From contig JBAIAA010000747.1 of NCBI GenBank assembly GCA_037893245.1, forward strand, positions 310,001-374,000: a DNA stretch of 64,000 bases, given 5' to 3'. Position 1 is the stretch's first letter; each line of letters starts with the position of its first letter. The translations under genes were made by a program, and so were the position numbers. The DNA is from Crossaster papposus. Lineage: Eukaryota > Echinodermata > Asteroidea > Velatida > Solasteridae. The notes beneath the pieces were generated by a model, which was not told where the DNA came from, did not search any database, and was given only the letters and a program-made list of their open reading frames with translations. Below, piece by piece: positions 36,301 through 43,816 of this stretch.

Positions 36301-38247
36301 CAATCACAAGTCAATCTATGGCATCATAAGTCAATCATAAGTCAATCATAAGTCAATCATAAGTCAATCACATGTCAATCACAATTTATCATTGTCAATC
36401 ATAAATCATCATAAATCAACCATAAATCTATCATAAATCATCATAAGTCAATCATAAGTCAATCATAAATCACCATAAGTCAATCATAAATCAACACAGT
36501 CCATCCCAAGTCGCCCAGTCTAGTGAAGTGACAAGTTACAAGAAGTACACATGTGCTGTGACGACAGCATTTCTTTGCTACTGTTCAACCTCTGTTTATC
36601 TCTGTTTACCTCCGATCTGACTTACGATATGACTTATGACTGACCTGCAGTTTCAGCACAAATCTGTTGTTGAGACTTACGTAGTGGGTTTTGTCCAGCG
36701 CTAGCATAGTATTCATATATGCCACTCTTGACCAGTGTGTCATAGTGAGGTAGGAACTGCACTCGTTCCTTGGCTGGGGCTGGCAGGTTCTGACTGATGT
36801 GATTGAGGATGTACAACGTGTCTCCCGAGTCAAGAAGTTCCTCTGAAAAAAATACGAATAAATACAATTATAAAGTTGCAGGTGTATTGGTTTGCATCAC
36901 CTGAAACCATTAAAGATAACCCTCCCAAATCCTCCAAATTCCTCATTGCAAAATGCAGGATTTTGCAGGATTGAGGTCACTTGGAGTTTGATGCATCGCA
37001 GGATTTTGCAGGATTGAGGTTACTTGGGTTTTTACTGACTGCAGCCAGGGCAAGACTGCAGGATTTTGCAGGATACAGGCTGTATGGTCACCAGTGACCA
37101 ATATTTGAGGATTTTGCAGGATTCAGGTTACTTGGAGTTTTAACAATCTAGGAATTGGAGGATTTTGCAGGATTCAGGTTATGTGTAAGTAAAAATGGGT
37201 AGGGAGTTAGGGTTAAAGATAAAGAATTTGATCTGTACACTGAGAAAAAGATTTACTGAAATAAAAACCATAACATAAACCTTTGAGCAAATTTATGAAA
37301 AGACTATCTCTTTGGTACAACTTTTACTTGGTTGGCTTTTACTTGTTTACTTTTGTTTGTTTGTTTGGGGTGTTGTTTTGCTTTTTTGAGGTGTGTATTT
37401 TTATTTTTAAACTTTAAATACTCACCATATTCCTTATTATTTTTTATTTCCTTGCGGTTCGTTGTTGCAATCACAAAGTGAGTATTGCTGCTAATGTTAA
37501 AATCCTTGATGGGATAAAAATAAAGTAAATTCATTAAGAATACTTCAAAAATGATTGCTAGGTAAGTAATAATTTTAACTGGATTTGGCCTGCACCAGCT
37601 TTATTATAAGCTGGCACCACACACAACTTTACAAGTATATAACCAAATTAATTGGCCTTTCTGTCGAACTAGCAACGCCACGTAATCGGCGCGTTGCCCC
37701 ATCCCATACACTGGATCAACACCTTTTTGTGTTGCTTTCAATGTTTGTATCCAAAAATGAAAGAATTGCTATTTTTTTCAGTTTTAATTGCAGTAAAATG
37801 ACAATGAAGGCACGGAACCAGACAACTTGGTACAGATTTGCTTTTCTGAAAATTAAAAACAAGATTTTTTATCACGGGGACACGTGGAATCAAAGTGGCA
37901 CTTTGGTAAACAAAATTAGGCACAAACTTTAAAAAAGAAATCTATATCTACGAAGTGTCCGGATATTGGCCAACCAGCACCGCACACGCGCGCCCTCCAG
38001 GTACGGGTACGCGGGGCACGTCGCCAAGTGCGTTTACGATCCGAACACTTTTTAACTTCGAACGGAAAAATAGTCAAAGTACCTGGCGGATACGGTCCTT
38101 AAACGTCTCATAACCGAACACTCCTCCGATGTTAATCCTCTTCTCTGGCTCGCTACCTTTTCTGCGGTCATAAACAAAGACGACCGAGTCATCGTCGTCC
38201 AATGTTTTGGTTGAAGTTCCCACGATTCTCTTTGAGTTGGCCGCCAT
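13875..38247 (-). CDS. SMCHD1: SMCHD1, structural maintenance of chromosomes flexible hinge domain-containing protein 1
   Basis: Forty-one exons join in consistent phase from ATG 38245-38247 to a stop at 13875-13877, giving about 2015 residues; human SMCHD1 has 2005. Segments throughout align with the vertebrate protein as I know it: an N-terminal ubiquitin-like region, a GHKL ATPase, a long array of beta-rich middle segments, a short coiled coil, an SMC hinge and a basic tail. SMCHD1 is a non-canonical SMC protein that homodimerises and acts on chromatin; in mammals it acts in X inactivation and repeat-locus silencing. A chromatin role here is inferred by homology. Introns are small (mostly 200-1500 bp) but carry minisatellites, MITEs and partial exon duplications. 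The start is followed by [10 protein letters not shown] and sits 485 bp from the divergent clathrin light chain start. Exon coordinates are in the four block entries. Confidence 0.93.
14435..14815 (-). repeat. Tandem partial copies of SMCHD1 exon 40 with its 5' splice site
   Basis: Three good copies (about 14527-14606, 14620-14700, 14714-14795) and one decayed copy (14435-14477) of the last about 62 bases of exon 40 plus GTAAGTTACTC lie downstream of the real exon, period about 95 bp. Each good copy has a donor and a weak AG acceptor. Because 62 is not a multiple of three, inclusion would shift frame. The spacer is GAGTAACTCATG-rich, and a degenerate form continues through 14090-14430. Confidence 0.85.
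15267..15507 (-). mobile_element. MITE family 1, copy 1 (TTAA-type)
   Basis: About 240 bp with terminal inverted repeats CCAGTTCGCGCCGG and CCGGCGCGAACT, TTAA-like flanks and no coding capacity. It lies between SMCHD1 exons 39 and 40, inverted relative to copies 3 and 4. Confidence 0.85.
16717..17012 (-). repeat. Two tandem intron copies (about 147 bp) starting at the exon 37 donor
   Basis: Copies 16717-16863 and 16864-17010 are highly similar. The duplicated block begins almost exactly at the exon 37 5' splice site; the second copy has lost the GT (CTAGCC where the donor has GTAAGCC). Confidence 0.8.
17215..17515. repeat. AT-rich degenerate repeat of AATCAATAA
   Basis: This intron of SMCHD1 is filled by irregular copies of AATAATCAATAACC with no fixed period. 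Confidence 0.6.
18372..18782 (-). repeat. Three tandem partial copies of SMCHD1 exon 34 (about 126-bp period)
   Basis: Copies begin near 18405, 18532 and 18658. Each keeps the exon 34 acceptor (TTTTCTTAG) and first about 90 coding bases, but fuses into intron sequence in place of the exon's 3' end and donor. The 126-bp period preserves frame, leaving an open frame from 18857 to 18408 with a 42-residue repeat containing [20 protein letters not shown]. Confidence 0.88.
18802..18885 (-). repeat. Partial copy of SMCHD1 exon 33 3' end with its donor
   Basis: The sequence around the exon 33 donor (18898-18950) is repeated 83 bp downstream in the gene, including the donor GTAATC at 18815-18820 and the [11 protein letters not shown] coding end. 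Confidence 0.85.
18904..27059 (-). CDS. SMCHD1: SMCHD1 exons 23-33: beta-rich linker
   Basis: Exons are 26928-27059, 26477-26636, 25988-26201, 24823-24952, 24338-24577, 22871-23225, 21026-21206, 20572-20659, 20162-20293, 19364-19510 and 18904-19033. The exon 28 start (after TAG at 23226-23228) and exon 30 start (after AAG at 20660-20662) were chosen because only these keep frame; both acceptors have weak pyrimidine tracts and exon 30 is the least certain. The region is less conserved than the ends, but [26 protein letters not shown] and [10 protein letters not shown] are clear anchors. Confidence 0.85.
19088..19205. repeat. Short 12-bp repeat cluster
   Basis: Four to five copies of TTGCTACATTGT are flanked on both sides by a copy of GCTATTTCCTAGGTTTGCAA. 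Confidence 0.7.
19611..20006. repeat. 11-bp minisatellite, 36 units
   Basis: The unit TCTGTCACAAG is repeated exactly 36 times with no length change; only two units near the end carry TCC instead of TCT. It lies between SMCHD1 exons 31 and 32. All three forward frames stay open, which produces long spurious frames. Confidence 0.97.
20780..21008 (-). mobile_element. MITE family 1, copy 2 (diverged)
   Basis: Starts TTAACCAGTTTGCATCGG and ends CCAGCGTGAACTGCTTAA; the interior shares the GCAAGGCCGGAAAT and TCGAG motifs of the other copies. It ends only 17 bp from the exon 29 donor. Confidence 0.75.
21509..22320. repeat. 28-bp minisatellite, 29 units
   Basis: The unit begins GTGGGTGTATGGTAGAGGCT and ends ACAGCCAT. 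Twenty-nine units run with no insertion or deletion; only one internal unit and the last few differ. It lies between SMCHD1 exons 28 and 29 and ends 6 bp before a MITE. Confidence 0.97.
22326..22712 (+). mobile_element. MITE family 2, copy 1
   Basis: About 387 bp with terminal inverted repeats TTTAAAGGTAGTATACACCA and its complement (ATGGTGTATACTACCTTTAA). The interior contains GCGATCGCTGTCCGGCGATC. It abuts the 28-bp minisatellite. Confidence 0.88.
23355..23760 (+). mobile_element. Probable SINE-like repeat with GAGT microsatellite head and GC-rich body
   Basis: (GAGT)n is followed by GGGTTTAACGCCGTACCGGC and a GC-rich stretch at 23610-23740 unlike its AT-rich surroundings. Similar microsatellite-headed elements are common in marine invertebrates. 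The family and borders are uncertain. Confidence 0.45.
23793..23868 (+). mobile_element. tRNA-like sequence (SINE head or tRNA pseudogene)
   Basis: It has an A box (TAGCTCAGTTGGCAGAGC) and B box-like TGATTCAAACCCC at tRNA spacing. The anticodon stem does not pair and the loop lacks U33, so a working tRNA is unlikely. Confidence 0.6.
23918..24312 (+). mobile_element. MITE family 3
   Basis: About 395 bp between SMCHD1 exons 27 and 28, with terminal inverted repeats TTAAAGGGATCGTATACGTT and the approximate complement ACGTATTCGATCCCTTTAA, then GGTAATT/AATTACC inside. No coding sequence is present. Confidence 0.85.
24669..24781. repeat. 11-bp minisatellite, opposite orientation
   Basis: About ten units of GGCTTGTGATG/GGACTTGTGAC lie between SMCHD1 exons 26 and 27. 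The reverse complement matches the CACAAGTC unit of the array at 19611-20006. Confidence 0.9.
25030..25566 (+). mobile_element. tRNA-derived SINE split by a MITE that is itself split by a LINE tail
   Basis: Left half 25030-25069 holds an A box (TAGCTCAGTAGTTGAGGGC). Right half 25521-25566 holds a B box (GGTTCAAGTCCC). Between them, 25070-25520 is an inverted-repeat element with ends GGGGCCAATTTCACGGAGCT and its complement. Within its left arm, 25090-25293 is a LINE 3' end ([15 protein letters not shown] stop, GCGCTTTACAAAT, ATT tail). Confidence 0.8.
25795..25907 (-). repeat. Tandem copy of SMCHD1 exon 25 3' end with its donor
   Basis: It duplicates 25908-26020 at a period of 113 bp, including the last about 33 coding bases of exon 25 and its GTTAGC donor. 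The copy is downstream of the real exon. Confidence 0.88.
27196..27436 (+). mobile_element. MITE family 1, copy 3
   Basis: CCAGTTCGCGCCGGGATT at one end and CCGGCGCGAACTGGTTAA at the other, with an interior near-identical to copy 4. It lies 53 bp from SMCHD1 exon 22. Confidence 0.9.
27489..33112 (-). CDS. SMCHD1: SMCHD1 exons 10-22: transducer-like and middle region
   Basis: Exons are 32979-33112, 32398-32515, 31779-31962, 31116-31313, 30879-30992, 30221-30327, 30011-30093, 29659-29769, 29423-29500, 29185-29304, 28548-28692, 27875-28047 and 27489-27628. Recognisable conserved stretches include [46 protein letters not shown] and [13 protein letters not shown]. This region continues the ATPase domain and enters the beta-rich linker. 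All exon phases match. Confidence 0.9.
28237..28480 (+). mobile_element. MITE family 1, copy 4, intact TTAA flanks
   Basis: TTAACCAGTTCGCGCCGG and CCGGCGCGAACTGGTTAA are perfect 18-bp complements including TTAA at both ends. It lies between SMCHD1 exons 20 and 21. TTAA target duplication is typical of piggyBac-type elements. Confidence 0.92.
28765..29066 (+). mobile_element. MITE family 2, copy 2
   Basis: TTTAAGGTAGTATACACCAT at the left and CAATGGTGTATCCTACCTCTA at the right. Its interior parallels copy 1 but is shorter. Between SMCHD1 exons 19 and 20. Confidence 0.82.
30371..30710. repeat. 17-bp minisatellite, 20 units
   Basis: Twenty 17-bp units related to GAAGGCAATAGTTTGAA run without length change between SMCHD1 exons 14 and 15. 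The reverse strand is open for 134 codons only because of the repeat. Confidence 0.93.
31511..31620. mobile_element. Small inverted-repeat element (about 110 bp)
   Basis: Ends CCATTTTCCAAACCCCAA and TGGGGTTTAGAAAACGGCCA are imperfect complements. The interior CCAAACTGCATGAA and GCCAAAGACGGAGAC recur in modified form at 51078-51137. Confidence 0.6.
31995..32100 (-). mobile_element. Tandem pair of tRNA-like B-box segments
   Basis: On the minus strand CCTGGTTCAAATCCTACCG appears twice, 52 bp apart, next to the exon 12 acceptor. It looks like a SINE remnant duplicated in tandem. Confidence 0.45.
32672..32735 (+). mobile_element. tRNA-like SINE segment
   Basis: GTGCTCTAATGGTTACGGG resembles an A box and GGGCTCGAACCCTG a B box. 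The middle does not fold as a tRNA. It lies in the intron between SMCHD1 exons 10 and 11. Confidence 0.45.
33722..38247 (-). CDS. SMCHD1: SMCHD1 exons 1-9: ubiquitin-like region and GHKL ATPase core
   Basis: Exons are 38083-38247, 37426-37504, 36681-36842, 35942-36024, 35699-35832, 35459-35582, 34692-34811, 34344-34507 and 33722-33895. Exons 1-2 cover the ubiquitin-like segment. The Bergerat-fold ATP site is intact: N box [14 protein letters not shown] with the presumed catalytic Glu at about 141, G1 box VIDNGKGM at about 176-183, and YFGVGGKQA at about 232-240. [12 protein letters not shown] in exon 3 and [14 protein letters not shown] in exon 9 are near-identical to vertebrates. Conservation of these residues suggests an active ATPase. 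Confidence 0.93.
33949..34230. repeat. 11-bp minisatellite, about 25 units
   Basis: Units of TCACAAGTCAG with some TCACAAGTCAA variants, between SMCHD1 exons 8 and 9. The unit differs by one or two bases from the array at 19611-20006. Confidence 0.96.
34981..35400. repeat. 22-bp minisatellite, about 19 units
   Basis: The unit contains CACCAGTCACCTGACC followed by ACAACT or AGAACT, between SMCHD1 exons 6 and 7. The first half (TCACCAGTCAC) is 9/11 identical to the neighbouring 11-bp unit, so it may be a diverged dimer. Confidence 0.93.
36296..36500. repeat. Degenerate 11-bp repeat
   Basis: Units of AATCATAAGTC, irregular and with deletions, between SMCHD1 exons 3 and 4. This is the fourth member of the CACAAGTC-type family in this gene. 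Confidence 0.8.
36945..37185. repeat. Interspersed GCAGGATTTTGCAGGATT repeats
   Basis: Five or six irregular copies with spacers of about 30-60 bp between SMCHD1 exons 2 and 3. AGGGAGTTAGGGTTAA at about 37200 matches an end of the element at 61321-61413. Confidence 0.65.
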
Positions 38248-38731
38248 CTTTATACAATAAAAGTACCCGGATGCAAACTTTAAATGCGCTGTCGACTTTG
38301 GCCAGTCTAGCAGCTACACTCAGCTCCGTGGAGTTCGAGTTCGGAGCAAGCTAACTGATAATTAAGAGATGCTGCAAAAAGTGCAATGAGACTATTAGAT
38401 TGTGTGTACACCGCCATAGTTAGTCTCTTTCAAGTCAAGTCCCTCCCCAGTTTAGTCCCCCCCCCGGCCCCCGGCCCCTCATTAAATGTTTATTTTACCT
38501 CACCTTTCTACCCCTCGGTTTGTTTATTGGTCACGCCTCTTAAAAAGTAAAATTCCCTGGTACTGACGCAATTTCCGTATAAAATAAAAGCAGATGACCA
38601 ACACCAGCGCAGTTGAACGCCCACCACGATTTTCACTGGTACCTTGCATAGCAGCATTTTTAAGAATTTTGGTGGAGCACCAGCGTGATCCACGAGTAAA
38701 TCTTACGATAATTTCTTTTCGTTCCAGTGCA
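38248..38731. promoter_or_regulatory. Shared divergent promoter region of SMCHD1 and clathrin light chain
   Basis: Only 484 bp separate the two start codons, which face away from each other. The region includes C-rich and CG-containing stretches and must hold both 5' UTRs. An upstream ATG at 38594 is in frame with clathrin light chain but encodes no conserved sequence, so 38732 is preferred. Promoter function is inferred from geometry only. Confidence 0.6.
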
Positions 38732-40557
38732 ATGGCAGACATTAATAACGACGTAATTTCAGCTCCAGAAGAAGATCCAGCCGCCGAATTTCTTGCCAGA
38801 GAACAAGATGAACTTGCGGGATTGGAAGATGATAATTTTGTCAGTGGAGATTCGGCACTAGCATCAGAACCTGTCGCGCAATCGGGTGGGTGATTCAGTT
38901 GTACACTGTGCAATGGAAAATGGGTCATTTGGGGGCAAACCTGCCTCCATAGGTTAATCAAGTGTTTTATAATATAAAAAAATCGCCATTGTCAACTCGC
39001 CCCAACAATTTTCTTTAGCTTTGCAAATACCCTTATTGTTATTGCAATAAAAATATTAGCTGTAATATAATTAATAATATCAAAATATGAATACTACTGG
39101 TTTATATAATTTGCCTTTTGATTTAAAAAAAAAAAGAGAACAGTATCTTTAAAAAGGCAGCAAATTCATTCCATTAATTTACAAATAAATGAAAAAAGTG
39201 TTCTCGTTTTCTGACTTTCAGGAGGATTACTCGCCGATGACCTGGGTGGTTTCGAAGCTGATCCTATGATGGTAAGTTGGAGCACTGAAACTTGTGCTAA
39301 GCCAGTCTCATCAGTCAAACTCAGTTACTGGTGTTGAGTTTAAACCAAAGCTGTCAAACATTGTAAATTCATTTTTAAGGTTTTTTGTCCGCAGGGTGGA
39401 GGTGAAGCTCAGCTTAATGGTCCGTCAGACACATACTCCTCCATCTCGGTCGTAGACAGACTCGCTAATGAACCAGAAAAGATCAGAATATGGAGAGAAG
39501 AACAACAGGAAATGCTGAAAACGAAAGGTCCGACATTCTCAATTGCTGTATTGACGTACCCCAACCTAGTTATCAATTGCTGTATTAACCCCAACCTAGT
39601 TATCAAGTGCTGTATTAACCCTAACCTAGTTATCAAGTGCTGTATTAAAGTTAAACCTAGTTATCTGTTGAGACTCTTGAAATCAGAAGATAATAAATTC
39701 AAGGATTTTTTCTTGTTACTTTAGATGATGAAGCAGATCAATTACAGAATGAGTGGAGGGAAATCGCTAAGAAAGAAATTGTTGAATGGTCGGGGCGGCA
39801 AGCGGAACAGTTTACCAAGTCCCAGTCCTCCAACAGGTAAGTAGATTAAAAACTAAAAACTGTTGGTTGTTAATTTGCTTCACTGCAGTAAAAATGAATA
39901 GGGAATACATTGGAGGGCACTTATTAACCCTTACACTCCTTGTTTACGAACACTTCAATATTCACTGAAAAGAAATGCCTGTGTAAAATGCTCCAATGCA
40001 CTCTAGCTGGAGTGCATTGGCATGTACTACTAACATGCAGTAAACAACGCTCATAGAGAACTGTTTGCAAACAAAAATGGCCATGCTCATTGCTCAGTCA
40101 AATTTCATGTTGTAAGAGAATTCTAAAAAGTTGTGAGAGAATGCAATTCCAAACCTGATTCATATTAGTTTGGTCTTATCTTATGTCGCTGATGTGATTA
40201 GTTGCAAAAGAATATTTATAACTTGTAAGAATAGTTGAATCTGAGTTAGTCCACACAATTGCAAATTCTTTGCCTGTGTTTTCTAAGAAAATTTGACAGC
40301 ATTACAACATTGGAGTACACAACTGTTAACCTTGGGGTTAAGGTTGCACTTGTTCTGATGTTTTATCATCTGTCCTTCTCTCCAGGGCTGCGGAAAAGGC
40401 ATTCATTGATGAACGGGATGAGGAAACCCCGGGTCAGGAATGGGAGCGAATTGCACGCCTTTGCGACTTTAATCCAAAGAATAACAAGAACTGCAAAGAT
40501 GTGACACGACTTCGTTCCATACTGCTCCATCTGAAACAGACTGGCATGGCCAAATAA
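38732..40557 (+). CDS. CLTA: Clathrin light chain
   Basis: Five exons (38732-38885, 39222-39271, 39395-39527, 39725-39836, 40386-40557) join in phase to 206 residues, near the usual 210-240. The N-terminal conserved segment is present (DPAAEFLAREQDELAGLEDD). Then come the helical heavy-chain-binding region (VDRLANEPEKIRIWREEQQ, WREIAKKEIVEWSGRQAEQ) and the conserved C-terminus (EWERIARLCDFNPKNNKN, then TRLRSILLHLKQT). The protein binds the clathrin heavy chain and tunes coat assembly in endocytosis. Invertebrates normally have one gene equivalent to vertebrate CLTA and CLTB; no neuronal insert exons are visible. The 39540-39660 intron contains four 30-bp units of AACCTAGTTATCAA. Confidence 0.95.
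39560..39665. repeat. 30-bp tandem repeat in a clathrin light chain intron
   Basis: About three and a half copies of a unit starting AACCTAGTTATCAA and ending CTGTATTAACCC. Confidence 0.8.
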
Positions 40558-42074
40558 TAACCAGAGTAAAACAACAGGGCCAATGTTTTAATATTGGGAG
40601 TCGTATATATATAATAGTCACAATGGAAATCCATAACACATAGCACTTCATTTCTTTACCCACCTTTTTTTCATTGAGCCATTTAGAAACATCATCCATT
40701 ATCACCTGTATTTCTAAATTAAAAGGGACAAAATACTTTTTGGTTGGACGACCTGTAGATGCTGATGTTTTATCCTCTGAGAAAATTGTGGGAAAAAAAT
40801 ACAATTGAAGGAATAGGTAGATTTTTCATAGGAAAATAAATAGAAGCCGAGAAAAGTATAACATGTTTAAATGTTGTGTTGCATGAATGGATGATACAGG
40901 TGTTAGGCTTGTCTCGGCTGAAGCAGAAGGGAATATTGTTTCATGTTTTGGTGAAGTTTTGTTACAGATTTAGTGATGGTTTTAATCTGTCCTATGCTAA
41001 AAATACAAATGTGCAGCTTTGGATGTCCGTGCTAAGTCTTAGTATAACAAGATACGCGTTTCTGCAGTGTGATTGAATTTTGAGAAACGTGCAAAGATCC
41101 ATCACTTGATTGGGGCAAGTTTGTCTCGGGTTTAAAAAGTATTTCCTTTGTAGAATAGATACAGAAATGCGGCCTCGACCCTTGTCAAACAAAATTCACG
41201 TTTATATCTGCCATTCCAATTTAGACCAATGTTATAAAAATAAAAAGTTGCGAATGTTTTATTTGTATTGGATATTTGTGTCCATTTTGCTAGAAGCAGG
41301 TTTACCAAATTTAGTCGGATGTATTGGACTGAACACTTGTTGACAGTTACAAATAAGGACATGTGTAGAGTAGAAATTTAATTTCGTTGACAAATGGTCA
41401 AATTAATAAATGAAATAAGCAGGACCTAGAAATACACAAGTATATTAAATTCATTTGGAACAAATTTGACGAATTAGCACACTTTGTCATTGACAATTTT
41501 ATCCGATAGTAAGATTTCTGCTTAGCATTCTGTGAAGGCAAAGGTAGTACAGATGAGCTTGAGTATTGTTGACTGTTACTGGTCATCTATTCATTCTATA
41601 TGTGTTACAAGCTGTAACTTCCTTGCAAATGTTATATTTACCCCAACCCAGCTTAGCCAATGTTGATACATTTACTCCCTAAAGAGAAAGCAACGTTATG
41701 TTTGTTTATACAAGTTGCATGTGTTAAAATTCGGTTGCAGTAATGTAAAATATACACATTAGTTTTTAACAAATTACATGTATCATGAATCCCTAAATCA
41801 GCAAGTTAAAACAATTATTTATATGAATACAGATAATTCCTACAGCGTTACAGCTTCAGTTTATTTACTGTGTAATCTGTTGTCTTTAATCTCTGTATAT
41901 TATTTTGACTGGTAATCAACATTTTGTGATATGTATAACAATATAATACATGTTTCGTATTAAATGTTCAAATTAATATAGAAAAAAAGTTGTGAAAATT
42001 CATTGTTCTTTGTCTCATTGTCAAAACATCCACCCCCTGTGGATTCATTTAAAAACAGCTTGGTTTTTTGTTAG
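40558..42074. other. Clathrin light chain 3' UTR and intergenic DNA
   Basis: AT-rich with no domain-bearing frame. AATAAA at 40835 is a candidate poly(A) signal. Nothing else recognised. Confidence 0.4.
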
Positions 42075-42306
42075 TTTAAAGGTAGGATAAACCATTTGCA
42101 GATATAGAAAACATCTTACTCATCTGAAAGTAAGTAATGATTCTAGGCATCTAGCAAAATGATTGCGCAAGATATCCTTTAATTATTCTGAAAAATATAA
42201 TTTTATAAAGAAAAATTCGCGATCGCCGATTTACTACAAAATATAACCCCCCAAATCCACCCATTCATGATAATTCAAGCAATTACCAATGGTGTATTCT
42301 ACCTAT
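42075..42306 (-). mobile_element. MITE family 2, copy 3 (internally deleted)
   Basis: TTTAAAGGTAGGATAAACCA at the left and CAATGGTGTATTCTACCTAT at the right; the interior GATTGCGCAAGATATCC and GCGATCGCCG matches copy 1 in reverse. It abuts the 21-bp array directly. Confidence 0.85.
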
Positions 42307-42767
42307 TGGGGATCGATGTCACGGGGGATCGGCGTCACTCTACTGGGGATCGGCGTCACTCTACTGGGGATCGACGTCACTCTACTGTGGATCGGCGTCA
42401 CTCTACTGGGGATCGATGTCACTCTACTGGGGATCGATGTCACTTTACTGGGGATCGATGTCACTCTACTGGGGATCGATGTCAGTCTACTGGGGATCGA
42501 TGTCAGTCTACTGGGGATCGATGTCACTCTACTGGGGATCGATGTCACTCTACTGGGGATTGATGTCACTCTACTGGGGATTTATGTCACTCTACTGGGG
42601 ATCGATGTCACTCTACTGGGGATCGATGTCACTCTACTGGGGATCGATGTCACTCTACTGGGGATCGATGTCACTCTACTGGGGATCGGCGTCACTCTAC
42701 TGGGGATCGATGTCACTCTACTGGGGATCGATGTCACTCTACTGGGGATTTATGTCACTCTACTAAT
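42297..42767. repeat. 21-bp minisatellite, left arm (about 22 units)
   Basis: The unit is CTGGGGATCGATGTCACTCT plus A. Because 21 is a multiple of three, all frames stay open. Variants include GGCGTCAC, TTATGTCAC and GATGTCAG forms. The array is interrupted by a LINE. Confidence 0.97.
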
Positions 42768-42769
42768 AA

Positions 42770-43811
42770 TAATAATAATAAGATTTGTAATGCGCACATA
42801 TCCACCCTGCTGGGTGTTCAAGGCGCAGAGACCCTAAAAAACAAACAAAGTAATATTTAACTTGAAAGAAACAATAACAAATGAGAGGAACAAATAAATT
42901 AGTTCTTGAAAACCTGAGACATGAGATAAGTTTTGAGAAGTGATTTGAATTTTTTTGTACACAGACAAGATCTAAGATTAAGCGGTAAAGAGTTCCAGAT
43001 GTGTGGTGCAGCTGCAGAAAAACGTCTGTCGCCCCACGAGTGTCGTGACTTGGATTCCTTGAGGAGAAGCATGTTGCTGGATCGTAGGTTCCTTGATGGA
43101 GTGTAAACTTGAAGAAGTTCTGAGATGTAATGGGGAGCCTTGCCATTGAGTGCTTTGTGGACAATTAGCATAAGCTTGAAGATTATTCGTTGAGAGACAG
43201 GGAGCCAATGAAGTTGTTCCAGGATGGGGGTGATGGAACAGGATTTTTTAGAGAGTGTAACCATGCGGGCTGCGGTGTTTTGGAGGCGTTGGAGACGAGC
43301 AATCTGGTTATGCGGAAGACCATAGAAAAGGGCATTGCCGTTGTCAAGGCGAGAAGTGACAAATGCATGAATTACTTTTTCTGTAGCGCTCTTGTCCAAA
43401 AACTTGCGTATTTTACCGATGTTCCTGATGTGAAATGTTGAGAGACGAATGACGTTGTTGATGTGTGGTTGAAGTGTCATTGACGAATCAAAAATAACAC
43501 CCAAGTTCCGAGCCTGCAACGAGGGAGCTATCTGAGCATCACCGATGGAAATGTATGGCACTGAAACTTTTGATAATTGTTGACGTGATCCAAATAAAAG
43601 GAACTCTGTCTTGTCGTCATTTAACTTCAGGAAGTTCTGTTGCGTCCAGTGGCGAATCTCTTGGATACATTTCTCAAGTCTTTCAATGGAGGCATTGGCA
43701 TGTTCTTGAGAAGATTTAAACGTGATGTATAGCTGAGTGTCGTCCGCATAGACATGGTAATTCAGGTTAAATTTTAAAATGATGTCACGAATTGGCAAAG
43801 TGTACAGCGTA
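42770..43811 (-). mobile_element. 5'-truncated CR1/L2-like LINE inserted in the minisatellite
   Basis: The minus frame from about 43810 to the stop at 42899 encodes the C-terminal part of a non-LTR reverse transcriptase, starting LYTLPIRDIIL and containing the catalytic YADDTQLY motif. It continues through the thumb region (NLGVIFDSSM, LQNTAARMV, LHWLPV, WNSLPLNLRS) to YLMSQVFKN. The 3' UTR (GCGCCTTGAACACCCAGCAG, then GCGCATTACAAAT) and (TTA)n tail abut the array. The frame is intact for about 300 codons, so the insertion is fairly young. The 5' truncation removes the endonuclease and most of the polymerase, so it cannot move by itself. Confidence 0.92.
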
Positions 43812-43816
43812 AACCA

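Noticed and set aside
38594..38731. N-terminal extension of clathrin light chain from an upstream in-frame ATG
   Set aside because: The added 46 residues have no similarity to clathrin light chains, whereas MADINND at 38732 starts close to the conserved N-terminal segment.
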